Assembly (NCBI GenBank): GCA_964304625.1
Contig: OZ199839.1
Span: 930,001 to 994,000, forward strand
Source: Kudoa neothunni
Taxonomy: Eukaryota; Cnidaria
DNA: 64,000 nt
Direction of reading: 5' to 3'
Part shown: positions 24,686 through 36,453 of the stretch, piece by piece
Layout: every line of letters starts with the position of its first letter
Position numbering within the stretch: position 1 is the stretch's first letter
Position numbers and translations under genes: made by a program
The notes under the pieces: model-generated
What the model was told of the DNA's origin: nothing
What the model saw: only the letters and a program-made list of their open reading frames with translations
Database searches by the model: none

Positions 24686-25183
24686 TATATCAAATAAATA
24701 TATCGCGATTGCACAAGATAGAAAAATATTTTTTATATCGAAGGTATCCTACACTACAGGGGTCCATGTTTTCCTGCGTCGTCAAAAAATGATCAAAAAT
24801 TCATGAACCATGACCCATGGTTAGGGAAAACTGCAATATACATAAAAACACACATGTGTATCTCTCATAACAATTATTAATCATTTATTAAATTATAATT
24901 AATCTTATTTATATATAATCAAGTGTTACAAAAATTTAAAGGGAAGACACTAAAACATAATGATTAATTTAAATAAATTTAATATTGTTTAACCATATGA
25001 ATTTAAAGAATTTAACAAAAAAATTATTTCTACTTACTCAATACCGACTGCACGCTGATTAGTAATTCTACTTTATTAAAAAAAATGATAAATATACAAG
25101 AAAAAAATTTCAAAAATACAAAACAAATATTTTTATGAATACTAAAACTAAATACACTTGATTATTATAAAATAATATCACTA

Positions 25184-25918
25184 TTATTTCTTTCGCAATA
25201 AATTTTCATTTATTTCGAAAACATTCCAGTTGGTGGATTCTGACGTAAAAGAAGAAGATGAAGATTTGATATCATTATCTGAGATGTCATGATTGGATGA
25301 AACCAGGTTGGATGCATGCTCCATATGCGCCTCGAACTCACCGCCACTTTTAATCTCTTCACCCACTTTTTGGACGAAGTTCTAAAAGAAAAGTAAGAAT
25401 AATATTAATGTGAACAAATATTTTAAAAAATTAATTAAATATTTGAAAGGATTTATTTCCAAATAGAAATCGAGGTGGGATGAAAAAGGAACGCGGCTAA
25501 TTATTGAGACCAATTATACTGGATTTTAGTCAAAAATTTTAAGGATACGAAATTACATCGAATAATTTCATCGCAAACCAAACCTCGGCCACACTCATTT
25601 TTAATACTCTGGCAGCAGCTACCGGAGTGGACCCCTTACATAGCAACCTTTCAAAATAGCCAAAAACTTTTCTTATATCGTACGACTCCAACGACGTATT
25701 ATCTAATTTGATGGTATCCAAGAAAATTTCGTTGCCTTCTCTGTAGTCGTTTAATAACTGTTTAAGTCGACCTTTCAATAACGCCTCACTTTCTAACCGA
25801 TTTTTAGATTTACAAAACTACAGTAATTGTCAATAATGTTTCTAATAAACACTAAAAAAACTTTAATTAAATTTTCAAATGATTTTATTTGACAATTGTT
25901 GTCTGGTGTTCCGGCCAT
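25184..25918 (-). CDS. Unidentified small helical protein (three exons)
   Basis: Minus strand from ATG 25918: MAGTPDNNCQIKSFENLIKV continues through a 35-bp intron to FCKSKNRLESEALLKGRLKQ, then LLNDYREGNEIFLDTIKLDN and a helical core with KVFGYFERLLCKGSTPVAAA and SVAEVWFAMKLFD. A longer intron (about 25383-25553) precedes NFVQKVGEEIKSGGEFEAHM and an acidic Ser-rich tail ending NENLLRKK. All joins keep frame, for about 175 residues. It is mostly helical, with no signal peptide or membrane span. I do not recognise the family; a subunit of a nuclear or cytoplasmic complex is only a guess from composition. Confidence 0.65.
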
Positions 25919-27105
25919 GTGGAATATAAGTTGTACGTTAATGGTGTTGTCAGCGCATATAATAACATTATGTTATATAAGGAAGACGGTCCATGGGCAG
26001 TTGGTATTCAGCGGAATTCTCAATATTAAAAAATGTATATAGATAGATAAAAAATTTCAAATTATTAATTGCTCGATACATTTTTTTAGTTCGGCGATTA
26101 TCGCACACTTTCGGTTGATTTTTTATTACTATTTTTCTACCATTGTTGGTCATTAATATTTAATTTTAAATCGTCTAAAATTTATTTCTTCATATATCTT
26201 GTACTATTTTAATTAACTTAGTTGTTTTGATATTAAGAAAAACGAATTTTTTGTTGTTGGGAAACTGACCACAAAATACTGGAATAGTAACAATGATTGT
26301 ATAAAAACTATTTATTAAATTATTAAGAATATAAGATTTAAAATTAAATACATGAAGACGTACTTAATGTTTTGTTAAGTGGTTATCGGGATTTCCCAGC
26401 CTACATTTAATCAATGTTACTGAGAAACACACTATGTATAATAATGTATTTAAATAATTTTAAACAGTATTGATCTTAACATAATCGTTCTATAAGGTCT
26501 TCATAGAAACCCTTCAGACAGAATATCTATGTGATTGTTGAAACGAAATTCTTAAAAATTTAAACAATAACTGTTACATCGTGAAAGAAACTGTTGAACA
26601 AAATCCATAAGTACATCTTTAATATGTTTATGTTTAATAGATTTAATTTTAATAGATTTTTATTGTTTATTTACAGAAACATTTACTGACTAATGAACGT
26701 TACATTTTAATAAGATTTATAATCGCTCATAAAGTATTATCAATAATCAACATTCCACGCTTTAAAAAATGAAACTGTTGGTATTTTAAGTGAAATATTT
26801 AATAATTAAGAATGAGAACAGAATCAAAAAGTTGATGTTTAACAATCGATCGTAATTGAATTAATAGATTAAGGAGTCGTATTATATTTTATCTTATTGT
26901 TTACAACACGATAATCGTTAAACTACGATCATGTAATTTGAAACACGTCCCTTTGAAATCTTATGAAAAATCCTGGTTGTTAACTTTCCAGTTCTAAAGT
27001 TAAACCGCATAGTCTATTGTTTATCTCTCTTTAGGAGTTCGTTGTTTGTTGAATACACTGTGGCATAGGTTTAGCACCTGTAGCGAGTTTTGTGGTGGAT
27101 GTGGT
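25919..27105. other. Divergent intergenic region
   Basis: Lies between two divergent genes. A 61-codon minus-strand frame at 25968-26153 (start MTNNGRKIVIKNQPK, basic) could be a 5' exon or chance. Around 26385-26405 a TTTCCCAGCC box resembles the Helitron-like 3' ends seen elsewhere. Nothing else recognised. Confidence 0.35.
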
Positions 27106-28267
27106 ATGAGTTCAAAAAGTATTTCTTTGCTTTTGGAGTTATTGATGTTGGATTCTATCTGATTTATGTGTAATTTCAACAAAACATAGACATTTCCAAT
27201 AAGCAGGATAACGAACAACGAAATTCTCTTCTGAATCTATCAGATGAGCAACTTAAAGGTATTTTTCTGTTTGTAGAAATTAATTTTGTAGGTTGATTTT
27301 TTTTCTAGAGAGGTTGTGCCATGAGTGTTACAAAGATTATACTTTAGACAGTTCAACCCTCAGCAAATACGAAGGTGGTGGAGAATTTCTTAGGTTCACT
27401 TGGAGGTTACGGAAAAATATCCAAAGACATTTCCCTGGTTGCCCATCCAGATTAATAAGCAGTATCCTCTCCAAATGTTGGAAATACATGCCTCTTACCA
27501 GACATCTTTTAAGATCTTCTGATCCTAGACTATGTTGTCATTGTGGCCAATTGTAGGTTTAAAATAACTGGAACTGTTCTCTCATATGTTTAGGAAAAGA
27601 GAAATTGCACCGCCTAGTGAGGAAAACGAGAAATGTTCTATCCTATCAAAATTACGTAATCTTCTTTATTTTTATGGCGATAGTGTACATTCTTATGCAG
27701 AGCGATATGAGATCCTAAAAATGTCTGATGGAAACTACCTCACTCCTGATTCACCACAAGAACTCGAATGGTTACTTATTAGGGGAAAATATCTACAAGC
27801 AACCTCCAACAATGCCTCCTCTAAATGTAAAGGACGAAACAACCTTATCAAGGTTGCGTCGAAAAGAATATTTGACTCACAACCGATGGACATCACTGGG
27901 TATAATCAGTTAGCTAATTGAAATATTTCCGATTAAAATCAGATATAGTCATTAAAATAAATTTTATTGCTATATTTGCTAAATGAACGTTTAAAATTAT
28001 AGAAGCACAACATCTGCAAACCTCTGTCCAAATCTTGAACCCAGTGGAATCAATTTGGGTGGACAAGGTTTTCACTCTGGTCACTCTTATCCTTTGTCTT
28101 CTGGTATGCTTGATCAAACTCATGGTGTTGAATCAAACCAAGTATATTCCAAAGAACCTTTCTGTGAAAAGAACATCATGTTGTGCATTCTTAACAATGT
28201 GTCCACTGGTGATGTTAGTTATCCTGATGAAAGTTGCCTCACTAACAAATCTGATTCCAGATTCTAG
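27106..28267 (+). CDS. HMG-box-like protein (divergent)
   Basis: Exons 27106-27118, about 27191-27250, 27310-27552, 27596-27901 and 28012-28267 join in phase. The product starts MSSKNISNKQDNEQRNSLLN and has a Cys pair (LCHECYKDYT). Next is an HMG-box-like stretch, EFLRFTWRLRKNIQRHFPGC then ISSILSKCWKYMPLTRHLL, which aligns by eye with the SOX/TCF pattern (F-x-x-W, basic helix, NPxxxxxxISKxLGxxWKxLxxxEK). A CCHCG motif follows. The C-terminal half is polar, Ser/Asn-rich and without domains, ending SCLTNKSDSRF. If real, it would be a nuclear DNA-binding protein. The box is divergent and the call needs a profile search. The gene looks intact. Confidence 0.55.
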
Positions 28268-30089
28268 TTTTGGTGTTTATCCATATTCGATTATATTTCT
28301 AGTGTCTAATGTAATAATTGTTTGGATTTCTTTCGCAGTAGATGCTTGTTAAATGATTCTCGTCTCGTATTATTGTTTTCATTAGGTTTAATATAATCGA
28401 TATTAGAATAAATCGTGATTTTCAAATGAATAAAATTAATTTAATAGTTTTTAATCTTTTTCCCGTAATTTTGATATAATTCAAATGACTCAATTCACGT
28501 AACGTACTGAAAGACCATCAGAGTTAACCAATGAAGATGTAAGATTTGACTTAAATATCGGCATCGCATAGATTTTATAGAAGGTCAAGCTGGTGAGGAT
28601 TTGCAGAAACGAATGATTCATAAAAAATTTATTAAGAAATATTTTTAATGTCGCCATTCAGTGAATGTCTGTCCTATCTTATTTAATGTCGTATATGGAG
28701 TTATGCTTTAATATGATATTTTCTGGCAACATAAAATGATTGACGATTCTTCTTGTGTGTTATTCGTTTGTTTTAACTACTCAAGTTAGAATATACTCGC
28801 TTCGTATATAAGTTAAATCTGTCACCGAAGATGCAGTGGACTTCGTCGCTGCGTCACCTATAAAATTAAGAATTTTATGTTGAATCACGATAAACCTATC
28901 ATTACTCAAGCAAGAAATGAAAATTTGGCTAAACTATAGTATCGGTGTGCGAATTTCAGGCGGTGTCGAGCATGCAATGGGAAATGAAGTCGTTTTGTAC
29001 AATTCGTCCTGTTAACACATCGCTTTTTCAAAAATTTTTTCACTTTTGTTTTTATCACAAAAAAATAACTCAGACTTACTAAATTTTAGACTAATAAGAA
29101 TTAACTTGTAAATCGGAAATACATCTCAAGTCAAGCACATTCGGATGCACTTGAAGTCTTCATATTGTTGAGAAATACATTAAAAAAATTTATATTTTTC
29201 CATAATTTTAAAATTATTCTTGTTCAACATTGTTAATCTATTTTTTATTTATATCTGTTAGTAACAAGTGGGTAAAGTTCCAGTCTTGTGACCTCGTAAT
29301 TTATAAATATAACTTTCTGATTTATTCTATTCACGATTAGAACATGAACCGGGATTTTTAAATTTAATCATAGAATTTTTAATTAATTTTTTAGTTTATA
29401 CATTTTTTTTGGTAAATTATTCTCGGTAAAAAAAATTTGACAATATCTGTTCTTTAAAAATTCAAACATAAAAGTTTTTAATTTATTTTATTTAGCTATC
29501 TTCTCATTTAAATACATTTATTAACTTGTAAAAAAACATTTGACTGGTATTTTTCAAGTAAAATTAACTTTAAAGTAGAGTAATCGTCACAAATCAAAAT
29601 TTACGGTTTTATAGTGATTAAAAAGAAGACATTAATATTATATGGATCGGTTTTAATTTGTATAATTTTTTAACATGTACTAAGATATAAAACGTGGCAA
29701 CCAATAAGTTATTTGATAAATCTCTGTTATTTATTATAAATAAATTTTTCCTTAATAAAATGCATATCACATATGGGCCCGATTTTGCTCGATTTAAGAT
29801 TTCATAATTACTTTTTTGGATTTGAATTTTATTATTTAGTATTATTTCTTTATGATAAAAACAATCGTAAAAAATTTTAGATTAAAAATTTGCAATCACG
29901 ATGAATATTTTGATCCCTCTACTAGCAGATTTCCGTAATCAAGATCGGAAAATAACCGCGATGTCTAGTTTTAGAATAACATTCATATCGAAAATATTGA
30001 TTCAATCATTGTATTTGACTATGCTTATTTTAGAGTTGATAAAGATTATACTCTCAAAACCCTTTCAAATCTCAGTCTCTTAAGAAGCC
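28268..30089. other. Long AT-rich intergenic region
   Basis: No coding frames or element ends that I can support. The frame at 29901-30083 lies immediately before the Merlin/ISXO2-like remnant and may be its decayed N-terminal part. Confidence 0.4.
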
Positions 30090-30790
30090 ATCAAAAATAT
30101 GTGTGGCGCGTCAATGAGCATTACAGCAAGAAGAGACACATGTGTTAGTTATCAATATAGTTGCAAATTATGCAAGAGGAGATGATCAATCAGAAAGGAC
30201 AGTATTTTTGTATACTCTAAATTACGGCTTGGGGAATTCTTTGGTTTTATCCTCTATATGATCCAACACCCAAAAAGTAGCTACGAAGACATATTGCACC
30301 ATCTTGATTTAGCTACATTTTCCAATATAATTATATCAGAATGGGAAAGTCTAATTATTAAAATTATTTCTTCAGAATTAGACGAAAAATTTTAAAAAAT
30401 CAACAATGTTGGATGGTCGGCGGGATTGATAAAAACGGTAATTATTTCCTTAAAATAACCAGATTTAGGAATCAAGAAATTCTCGAAAATATTATAAATA
30501 ATGTTGAAGATGGATCAAAAGTATGGACTGATGGTTGACGAGGTTATAAAGTTTGGAAAGTCTAGGCTTCGCCAACAGAACCGTTATTCATAAAAGTAGA
30601 TTTTATTCACCTGAAGGAATCCATACCAGCCGAATTGAAACTATCTAGGGGGTTTCAAGAGAAAATACAGAAATTCTACCAATAAAAACCCCGACAATTT
30701 ATCGGAGTATATTCTGATTATTTATTTAGGAAAAAATATGCTAAAACAGAATTAAACACTCTTTTTAAATATATAATGATATTATATACA
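30090..30790 (+). mobile_element. Merlin / ISXO2-like (IS1016-IS1595 type) transposase remnant
   Basis: Plus-strand frames carry the family motifs in order. The Zn-finger-like start has MSITARRDTCVSYQYSCKLC (about 30114-30170). The catalytic region reads WMVGGIDKNGNYFLKITRFR, continuing NQEILENIINNVEDGSKVWT with D next (about 30413-30535), then the HTSRIET motif (about 30620-30640). Several stops and frame changes interrupt it. It is a decayed DNA transposon; no terminal repeats were found. Confidence 0.65.
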
Positions 30791-31979
30791 AATTCACATA
30801 AATTTGTTTATTTCCAACACCGCACAAAGTTCGTACACAAATACTGTAGTTTAGCCGAAAATTTTATATATTTTAATAATATAAGGAATATTTTTGATCA
30901 TTATTCTACTTCAGTTAATTTTACAAGGTGAGTAGATATTTTTGTGCTGTCTCAAGAAATAGTTTTCAATTTTTTTATAAACTTATTCATAATTTATATT
31001 GAAAAATTAATTCATTTGTTTTCTTACTTAAAAAAAAAGTTACGGAAATTGTTACCACTTATATATTCCTGGTGAATTTTCTATCAGATCACATAGATCT
31101 CTAATTCCAATTAAATTAGATCAAATAACGCTTTTATTTTCTACTTTCGAAAAACTATAGCGAATGAATTTGTTATAATTATTTTTATTATTTTGATCAA
31201 GTTTAAAATTTAACCAATTATATTATTATAAGTTTTTATTCAATCTCTTCATGATTTAGGGGCAACAAATGAAATATATAGTTAATTCAAACGACAAAAA
31301 TTTAATTTGTAAAACCAATAATTCTGTGATGATAATAATTCAATTCGGTAAAATTCTCGTAGTTAAATTAATTTATTATTTTTAAACTAGTTACTCCATT
31401 ATATATAAATAATAGATGGGTTTAACACTAATGTTCAAATGAATTTGTGTGCAAGAGCTTATAAGCGCCTGGCGCATACTTATTTGGGTTTACGTGATAT
31501 TTTTAATATAGTACTAATTTTTAAGAAATAAAATTTTTTAAATTAACGTGAATATTTTTAAACAATGACTAATTATATTTAACAAACAGCGGCGCATGGA
31601 ATATATTACGATTATTCTCAAAAATAAATTAACTTAAAATGGCGCCATTTCTTATTTTTAAATCCATATTCTAATGTAATGATTTACTAGGTTTATCTTA
31701 ACTTTGTTTTTAAATGGATAAAAATCATTATAGTATTTTAAAACTATTTTCGAGATATTCAAAATAGAGCACCACAGAAGAGCTATTTTATCTCTTGTTC
31801 ATTTAAATTTTAAATGAATATTAAGCATAAAAAAGATAAAAATACGATTAAAAAAATTAAATATTATAACTTTTACTATTCCTCATATTAATCAAAAATA
31901 AATTTATGAAGAACTGCTTGAAAAGCTCAGTTAACACTAAGCTTTAACCCGACCAATTAAAAAATATCATAAAAATATT
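30791..31979. other. AT-rich intergenic region
   Basis: No genes seen. Positions 31440-31500 contain a CGCCTGGCGCATACTTATTT box that resembles text at the 3' end of the Helitron-like copy at 46378, so part may be repeat debris. Confidence 0.35.
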
Positions 31980-32290
31980 ACACATTTTTCATAGTACCTA
32001 CTAGGTAGAAAGAGGACCCCTCGATGCCAACATCCTTGAAAGGATAGGGTTTGTAGTATAGACCCCAAGGACGCAGATTTTGAGCAAGTCAAACTGATGG
32101 GTTCGCCTATTCTCCCATCCTGCATTACCTTGTATATACGCCCCGCTATGATTTGTTTTGGCGTTTTTCTTAACATGTGATGATTCGCTAGGGTCTAAGT
32201 GGTGCACTTTAACATTTAGTTTATAGTTTTTGAGAGACTCTTGGGAAAGGGTAATCTCGCCCGAAAGTTGCGGTGGGGAGTTTCACTGCG
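31980..32290 (-). other. GC-enriched block with an open minus-strand frame
   Basis: About 300 bp with clearly higher GC than its surroundings. On the minus strand a T-rich tract ending GCGCAG at about 32286 looks like an acceptor. One frame then stays open for about 90 codons to TAG near 32009, with segments NYKLNVKVHHLDPSESS and GNAGWENRRTHQFDLLK. A second overlapping frame is also partly open (GRIYKVMQDGRIGEP). I recognise neither as a protein, nor the block as a known structural RNA. Confidence 0.35.
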
Positions 32291-32576
32291 CAAACAAAAA
32301 AAACAAAAAAATATTAGCTATTTTGATTCATAGGTGTTTATACTCTATTTTGTTTTAAACGTAAAATTACTAAGATTTCCATGGGGAAAAAATATCCAAT
32401 TAAGACAACAAAGTTGGGATTGAAAAGTTTTAAATTTAAACAGATTTATCCTAGGAAACAATTGACTCTCAAATATAAAAAAACAATTATTCTAATAGAA
32501 ATGAAATACACCGCGCTATAACAGGAATAAGTATACAATGGGAATATAATAAATCTAAAACTACAAGAGCGTGTTG

Positions 32577-33573
32577 TTATCGTTTTCTGGCAAAGCGCCA
32601 CCTATATTGAGGTTGGTTGTTGCTTTCTTGGTCATCATTCACTACGCAATATTTTTCCTCACATTTTTCACTCTAAAACTCAAAATAAACTCAGCAAAGA
32701 TTTCACAGTTTACATATTTGATATTCTTTGAGAGTAGTAATTCGTTTCGTTTTTGTTTAAGTTTTTTCAATCTTTCAATTCTGGAAGATAATTCATTGTA
32801 GTCCTTTATGCTAGAGGTATTGGTGCTATTAGGTATATTTTCAGATTTCGTATTGTCAAGGCCGCTACAACACGAATCACGAGAAGTTTCATCTTGTGCT
32901 GTAAACCGGAATTAATAAAACTAATTTTTGACTAGAAACAATACATTCAGCCTTATCATCGATAAATACAATATGACTGCGCTTTATAGATCCCGCTAAA
33001 TCTGTGAAATGAAGTTTTGATTCTAATTGTTTTATCTTAGTTTCCTCAGATTTTATTTTGGAGTTAAGATAATTAATATCAAGTGTATTTGAAAGGATGT
33101 CATGTTCAACTGTTTTGGGCTCAACTTTATTCACATAATGAATTCCATCCTGTGAGGCAAAACAAAAAAATGCAATTATTAGAACTATTAAAATTTAAAT
33201 TAAATTCACATACCTTTGTTTTCTCATTTATCATTCTATAATAGAAAGCATCTGGATTTTTGTCTCTCGCCTAAACGAATAAAATTCCAATCAATTCTTA
33301 AGAGTATTACCAATCTCTTAAGTTTTTTCAGTTGGTCTCTCTTTTTATTGTAATCACTATAATCATTAATACTCAGAAACTCCAAAACAACCCTCTACTT
33401 TGCTCGTAGTTTGTAATCTTTATGTTTTTCAAGAAAACCCAAATTTTTTCGACCTCTCAGCTTCAACAAGTTTAAATCAAAAATTCAAATATAATTACTT
33501 GTGATCTTTCTTTGTGGGATCGCTGGGTACTTTTGTAAGCATTTTTAAAAGCTGAAACACCCGTGTTAACCAT
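32577..33573 (-). CDS. UTP11: U3 snoRNA-associated protein UTP11
   Basis: Seven exons on the minus strand. Exon 1 (33573-33499) reads MVNTGVSAFKNAYKSTQRSH then KERSQ. Following exons give LRGRKNLGFLEKHKDYKLRA, NDYNKKRDQLKKLKRL, ARDKNPDAFYYRMINEKTK, and DGIHYVNK. These match the UTP11 landmarks AxKSRQRxHxERSQ, FRKHLGLLEKKKDYKLRA and KNPDEFYYKMxxxxxxDGxH. A C-terminal coiled coil (SSRIERLKKLKQKRNELL) leads to the family-typical end YRWRFARKR and TAA at 32577. UTP11 belongs to the small-subunit processome that processes pre-18S rRNA in the nucleolus. Introns are mostly 36-46 bp. The gene looks intact. Confidence 0.92.
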
Positions 33574-33637
33574 GAACAAACTTTCGGGTGTTATCGCGTG
33601 CTCTCGATTATGGACGCTGTTACCCTTACGTTAACAT

Positions 33638-33652
33638 GGGGGGGGGGGGGGG
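33638..33652 (+). repeat. G15 homopolymer
   Basis: A 15-base G run followed directly by TTAACTCG, about 65 bp upstream of the UTP11 start. A G11 run at 14800-14810 is also followed directly by TTAA. G runs this long are rare in DNA this AT-rich. Confidence 0.8.
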
Positions 33653-33821
33653 TTAACTCGAACTCGTTTTTTCAAGCAATGACTCAATATATATATATAT
33701 ATATTTATAATGTTTAAAAATTTACTATTTAAATAATATAACTATTTATTTTTATTATCGATAGTTTGAAGGGTTTAATATATTCTTCTGTACTTATCTT
33801 ACTGTATTTCATCTAGGTCAG

Positions 33822-34869
33822 GGGTCTAAAGCCAATATGACCTTAAGAGTCAATTATTAATGGCTGATAAAATTTTTCTATTTCTGAAGCCGCACGTTAT
33901 ATATATATATATATTGGATCGAAAATGAAAATATTTACATTTGAAACCATGAAAACATACATTCTAAGAAAATCGGGGTAAAATTATCGAATTAGACTGT
34001 CTATACGTTTTTCTATAATTAAAATAATCTATTATTCTAATCTAATGTAAGGAAATAATAAAAAAATATATATTTGAATTTGTCTGATTACTTAGAGTAA
34101 TATAATTTTGTTTTCAATAATTTCGATTATGATAAATTAAAAATTCTGCCATAATCCTCTGATTAACAAATACTCGATAAAAAAGTCTATTTTCGTGGGT
34201 GTTATCGTCAACAAAAACAAAATTTCCACAACATACTTTAATTTATTGAAATAACAAAAATAATTTACGTTCCAGTGTATATTCATCAATTTAATTATTT
34301 CAACGACATTTTATAAGGAGTTTTCTATATATCAAAACTAATGAACAATTAATATTACAAGAAAATTCTTTTTAATGGATAAAATTTAATGAAAATGTAT
34401 GTATCACTATTTCATTATGTAAAAAAATCTACTAAAAAAAATTTGTAAACTAGAAAAAATATGAAAACTTCGTTAGGTCTAATTTAAAAGTTTAAATTAG
34501 TTTTGCATATAATAAATAAAATATATTTTGTAATATGATTGAAAAATTTATTTTTAAGGGGTTTCTATTTATTATTAATCTTTAATTAATGAGTAATTTT
34601 AAATGATAATAAAAATTAATTTTTTAATCTAAAACAAACAAAAAATGAGAACCTTTAGAGTTTATGTGTCTCGTTAATAATTGCATATGTATAGGACAAT
34701 GTTCTATAAGGAATTCTTAATATTTATAAGTTACTTTTGTAGAGACAAAAAAAATAGAAAAATTGAGTTTCCGTTATTGATTTCGATTTTCTTCCGCTAT
34801 CGCTATTTGATAAAAAATGTTTTTTGTGAGGAGCTCTTTTCAAATTTTTTTAAATTTGTAATGGTCCTA
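33822..34869. other. Intergenic with a hAT-like end
   Basis: CAGGGGTCTAAAGCCAATAT at about 33826 resembles the CAGGGGTCTCAAA-type hAT end. (TA)n tracts lie at 33689-33703 and 33899-33914. The rest is AT-rich sequence without genes. Confidence 0.35.
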
Positions 34870-35760
34870 ATACGCGCATGCATACTATTGGATCAACCCA
34901 GGGCGTCCAAACCTTGGAGTTTACACCAAGATCTTGGGACTTTTCTATTGATCTTTGGTTCTTGGGGAGTTTGTTTCACTCTAAGCTAAATCTTGGGGTT
35001 TTTTGTTTATTTAAAAAAAATTGTATATTGTTGAATTCTTTGAAATCAGTTTGTAAATAATAAGTTTTAGAATTAGGTAACATAAATATATGTACTGGTT
35101 TAATAATGGAGAGAATTGAAATCATTCGAAATTTTAAAAAGGTATCACGATTGTCGTCAACGCGCTGTTTTCCGATCCTTAGATAATTGTTATTTGATAA
35201 ATTGTCCTTATTATTCTGTGGTTGTATTTGAGTATATCAAATCAACGCTGTCTTAAAATTTTATAATTTTTTTAATAAAATATTTCAAAATTATTGACGA
35301 ATATTATTTTAATTTATGAATGAAAATTCCATTCGAGCTAACAATATTTTGGTATATGAGCTTCAACAAGATTGGTAAAAAGTAAAAGATTTTAAAGATT
35401 GGTTTGATCAAGATTCTAAGGTCAGCAAATCCAGCTAATGCAAACGTTAACCGAATTTTTCATTATTTAACACAGTAAAAACTAAGAAAACTAACTCGTT
35501 AAATGTTGAAGCCATTAAAAATTTAAATTCCTCGCAAAGCAGTTGATTCGAAGAAATAATAATACGTGTTTGACGTCGCATCCATCAAATAAACATATAT
35601 GTGATGGGAGCAGCAGTGCTGTGGGTAAACGATACCTTGAATGCTTGAAAAATAGATCAGACTTCTTAACTAAGGGTTGTGTAGATGATGAAAGAGTTTC
35701 AATGGACGCCCTGGATCAACCAAAATAAACGTCGAAAACTTCGATCCCTAGTTATAATCA
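34870..35760 (+). mobile_element. hAT transposon remnant (second copy)
   Basis: Diverged copy of 4430-5260: both share the CTAAGCTAAATCTT box, the AATTCGAAATTTTAAAAAG-like stretch, and the decayed hAT dimerisation region (35430-35560, reading ANPANANVNRIF, with stops). No intact frame longer than about 60 codons. Confidence 0.6.
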
Positions 35761-35779
35761 GACATATTGTATTTGATAT

Positions 35780-36270
35780 TATGCAAATAAGATGGGTGCC
35801 GCACCTAAAACCTTAAAGAGCCACATGCGGCTCGCGAATCGCAGGCAGCCCATTTCTGGAATATTATATTTTTAGAAAATTTACAAAGTAATGCCAAACA
35901 ATGGAAAAAAATAAAAAGTCTATTTTGAACACAAATTTAAATGAATGGTATGACAAAATGTTTTGTTACCGAACTAGACTACAAAACAATACAGGTTATA
36001 TACCAAAATACTTTCAGAGTGCTCAATGAATTCAGCATAACAAGATACTTTAAAATAAAACATTCATCTGAATGTTTAAAACACTTAGGAATAGATTATA
36101 ATGAGAAATATAAAGCAATCAAGAAATCTTGTTTTCGCGCTAGTTAATTATAAAAGTACACATGTAAACGATTCAATGATGAGAGTCAGCTTATGTATGG
36201 TTTCTGACACCGAGTAACAACAACGCTCAGATGTGGGAATTGTATCAAACAGTTTGAAGACGCCTGATCT
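35780..36270 (+). mobile_element. ZBED/hAT N-terminal fragment with hAT-type end
   Basis: The 68-codon frame 35941-36147 reads MNGMTKCFVTELDYKTIQVI, then EFSITRYFKIKHSSE and YNEKYKAIKKS. This matches the BED-like N-terminus of ZBED/GTF2IRD2-type hAT transposases (FVTE, VxKEYNxxRHFxxKH, YxxKYxxLKK), with metal-binding Cys and His residues partly lost. Upstream, GAGCCACATGCGGCTCGCGA (35818-35837) is typical of hAT terminal regions. Downstream, TTTGAAGACGCCTGATCT (36254-36271) resembles an inverted hAT end. Confidence 0.55.
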
Positions 36271-36453
36271 ACACCACATTAATCTAATGAATTGATCTGA
36301 TCGATCGATATTTATCCCATTTTTAGAATTATTTTGCTGGGTTTATGAATACACTCATATACACGATAGATTATACTACCGATTACGATGATTTCATTTA
36401 TCTTTAGGATAGTAGCTTAATTATTTTATTGTTTTGTGACCAATTGTTTATTT

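Noticed and set aside
32571-32801. 76-codon hydrophobic plus-strand frame
   Set aside because: Antisense of the UTP11 C-terminal exons, whose minus-strand frame ends in the family-typical motif.
34681-35060. Two overlapping plus-strand frames of 60-102 codons
   Set aside because: They lie in AT-rich sequence at the edge of the duplicated hAT segment and neither frame is conserved in the copy at 4430.
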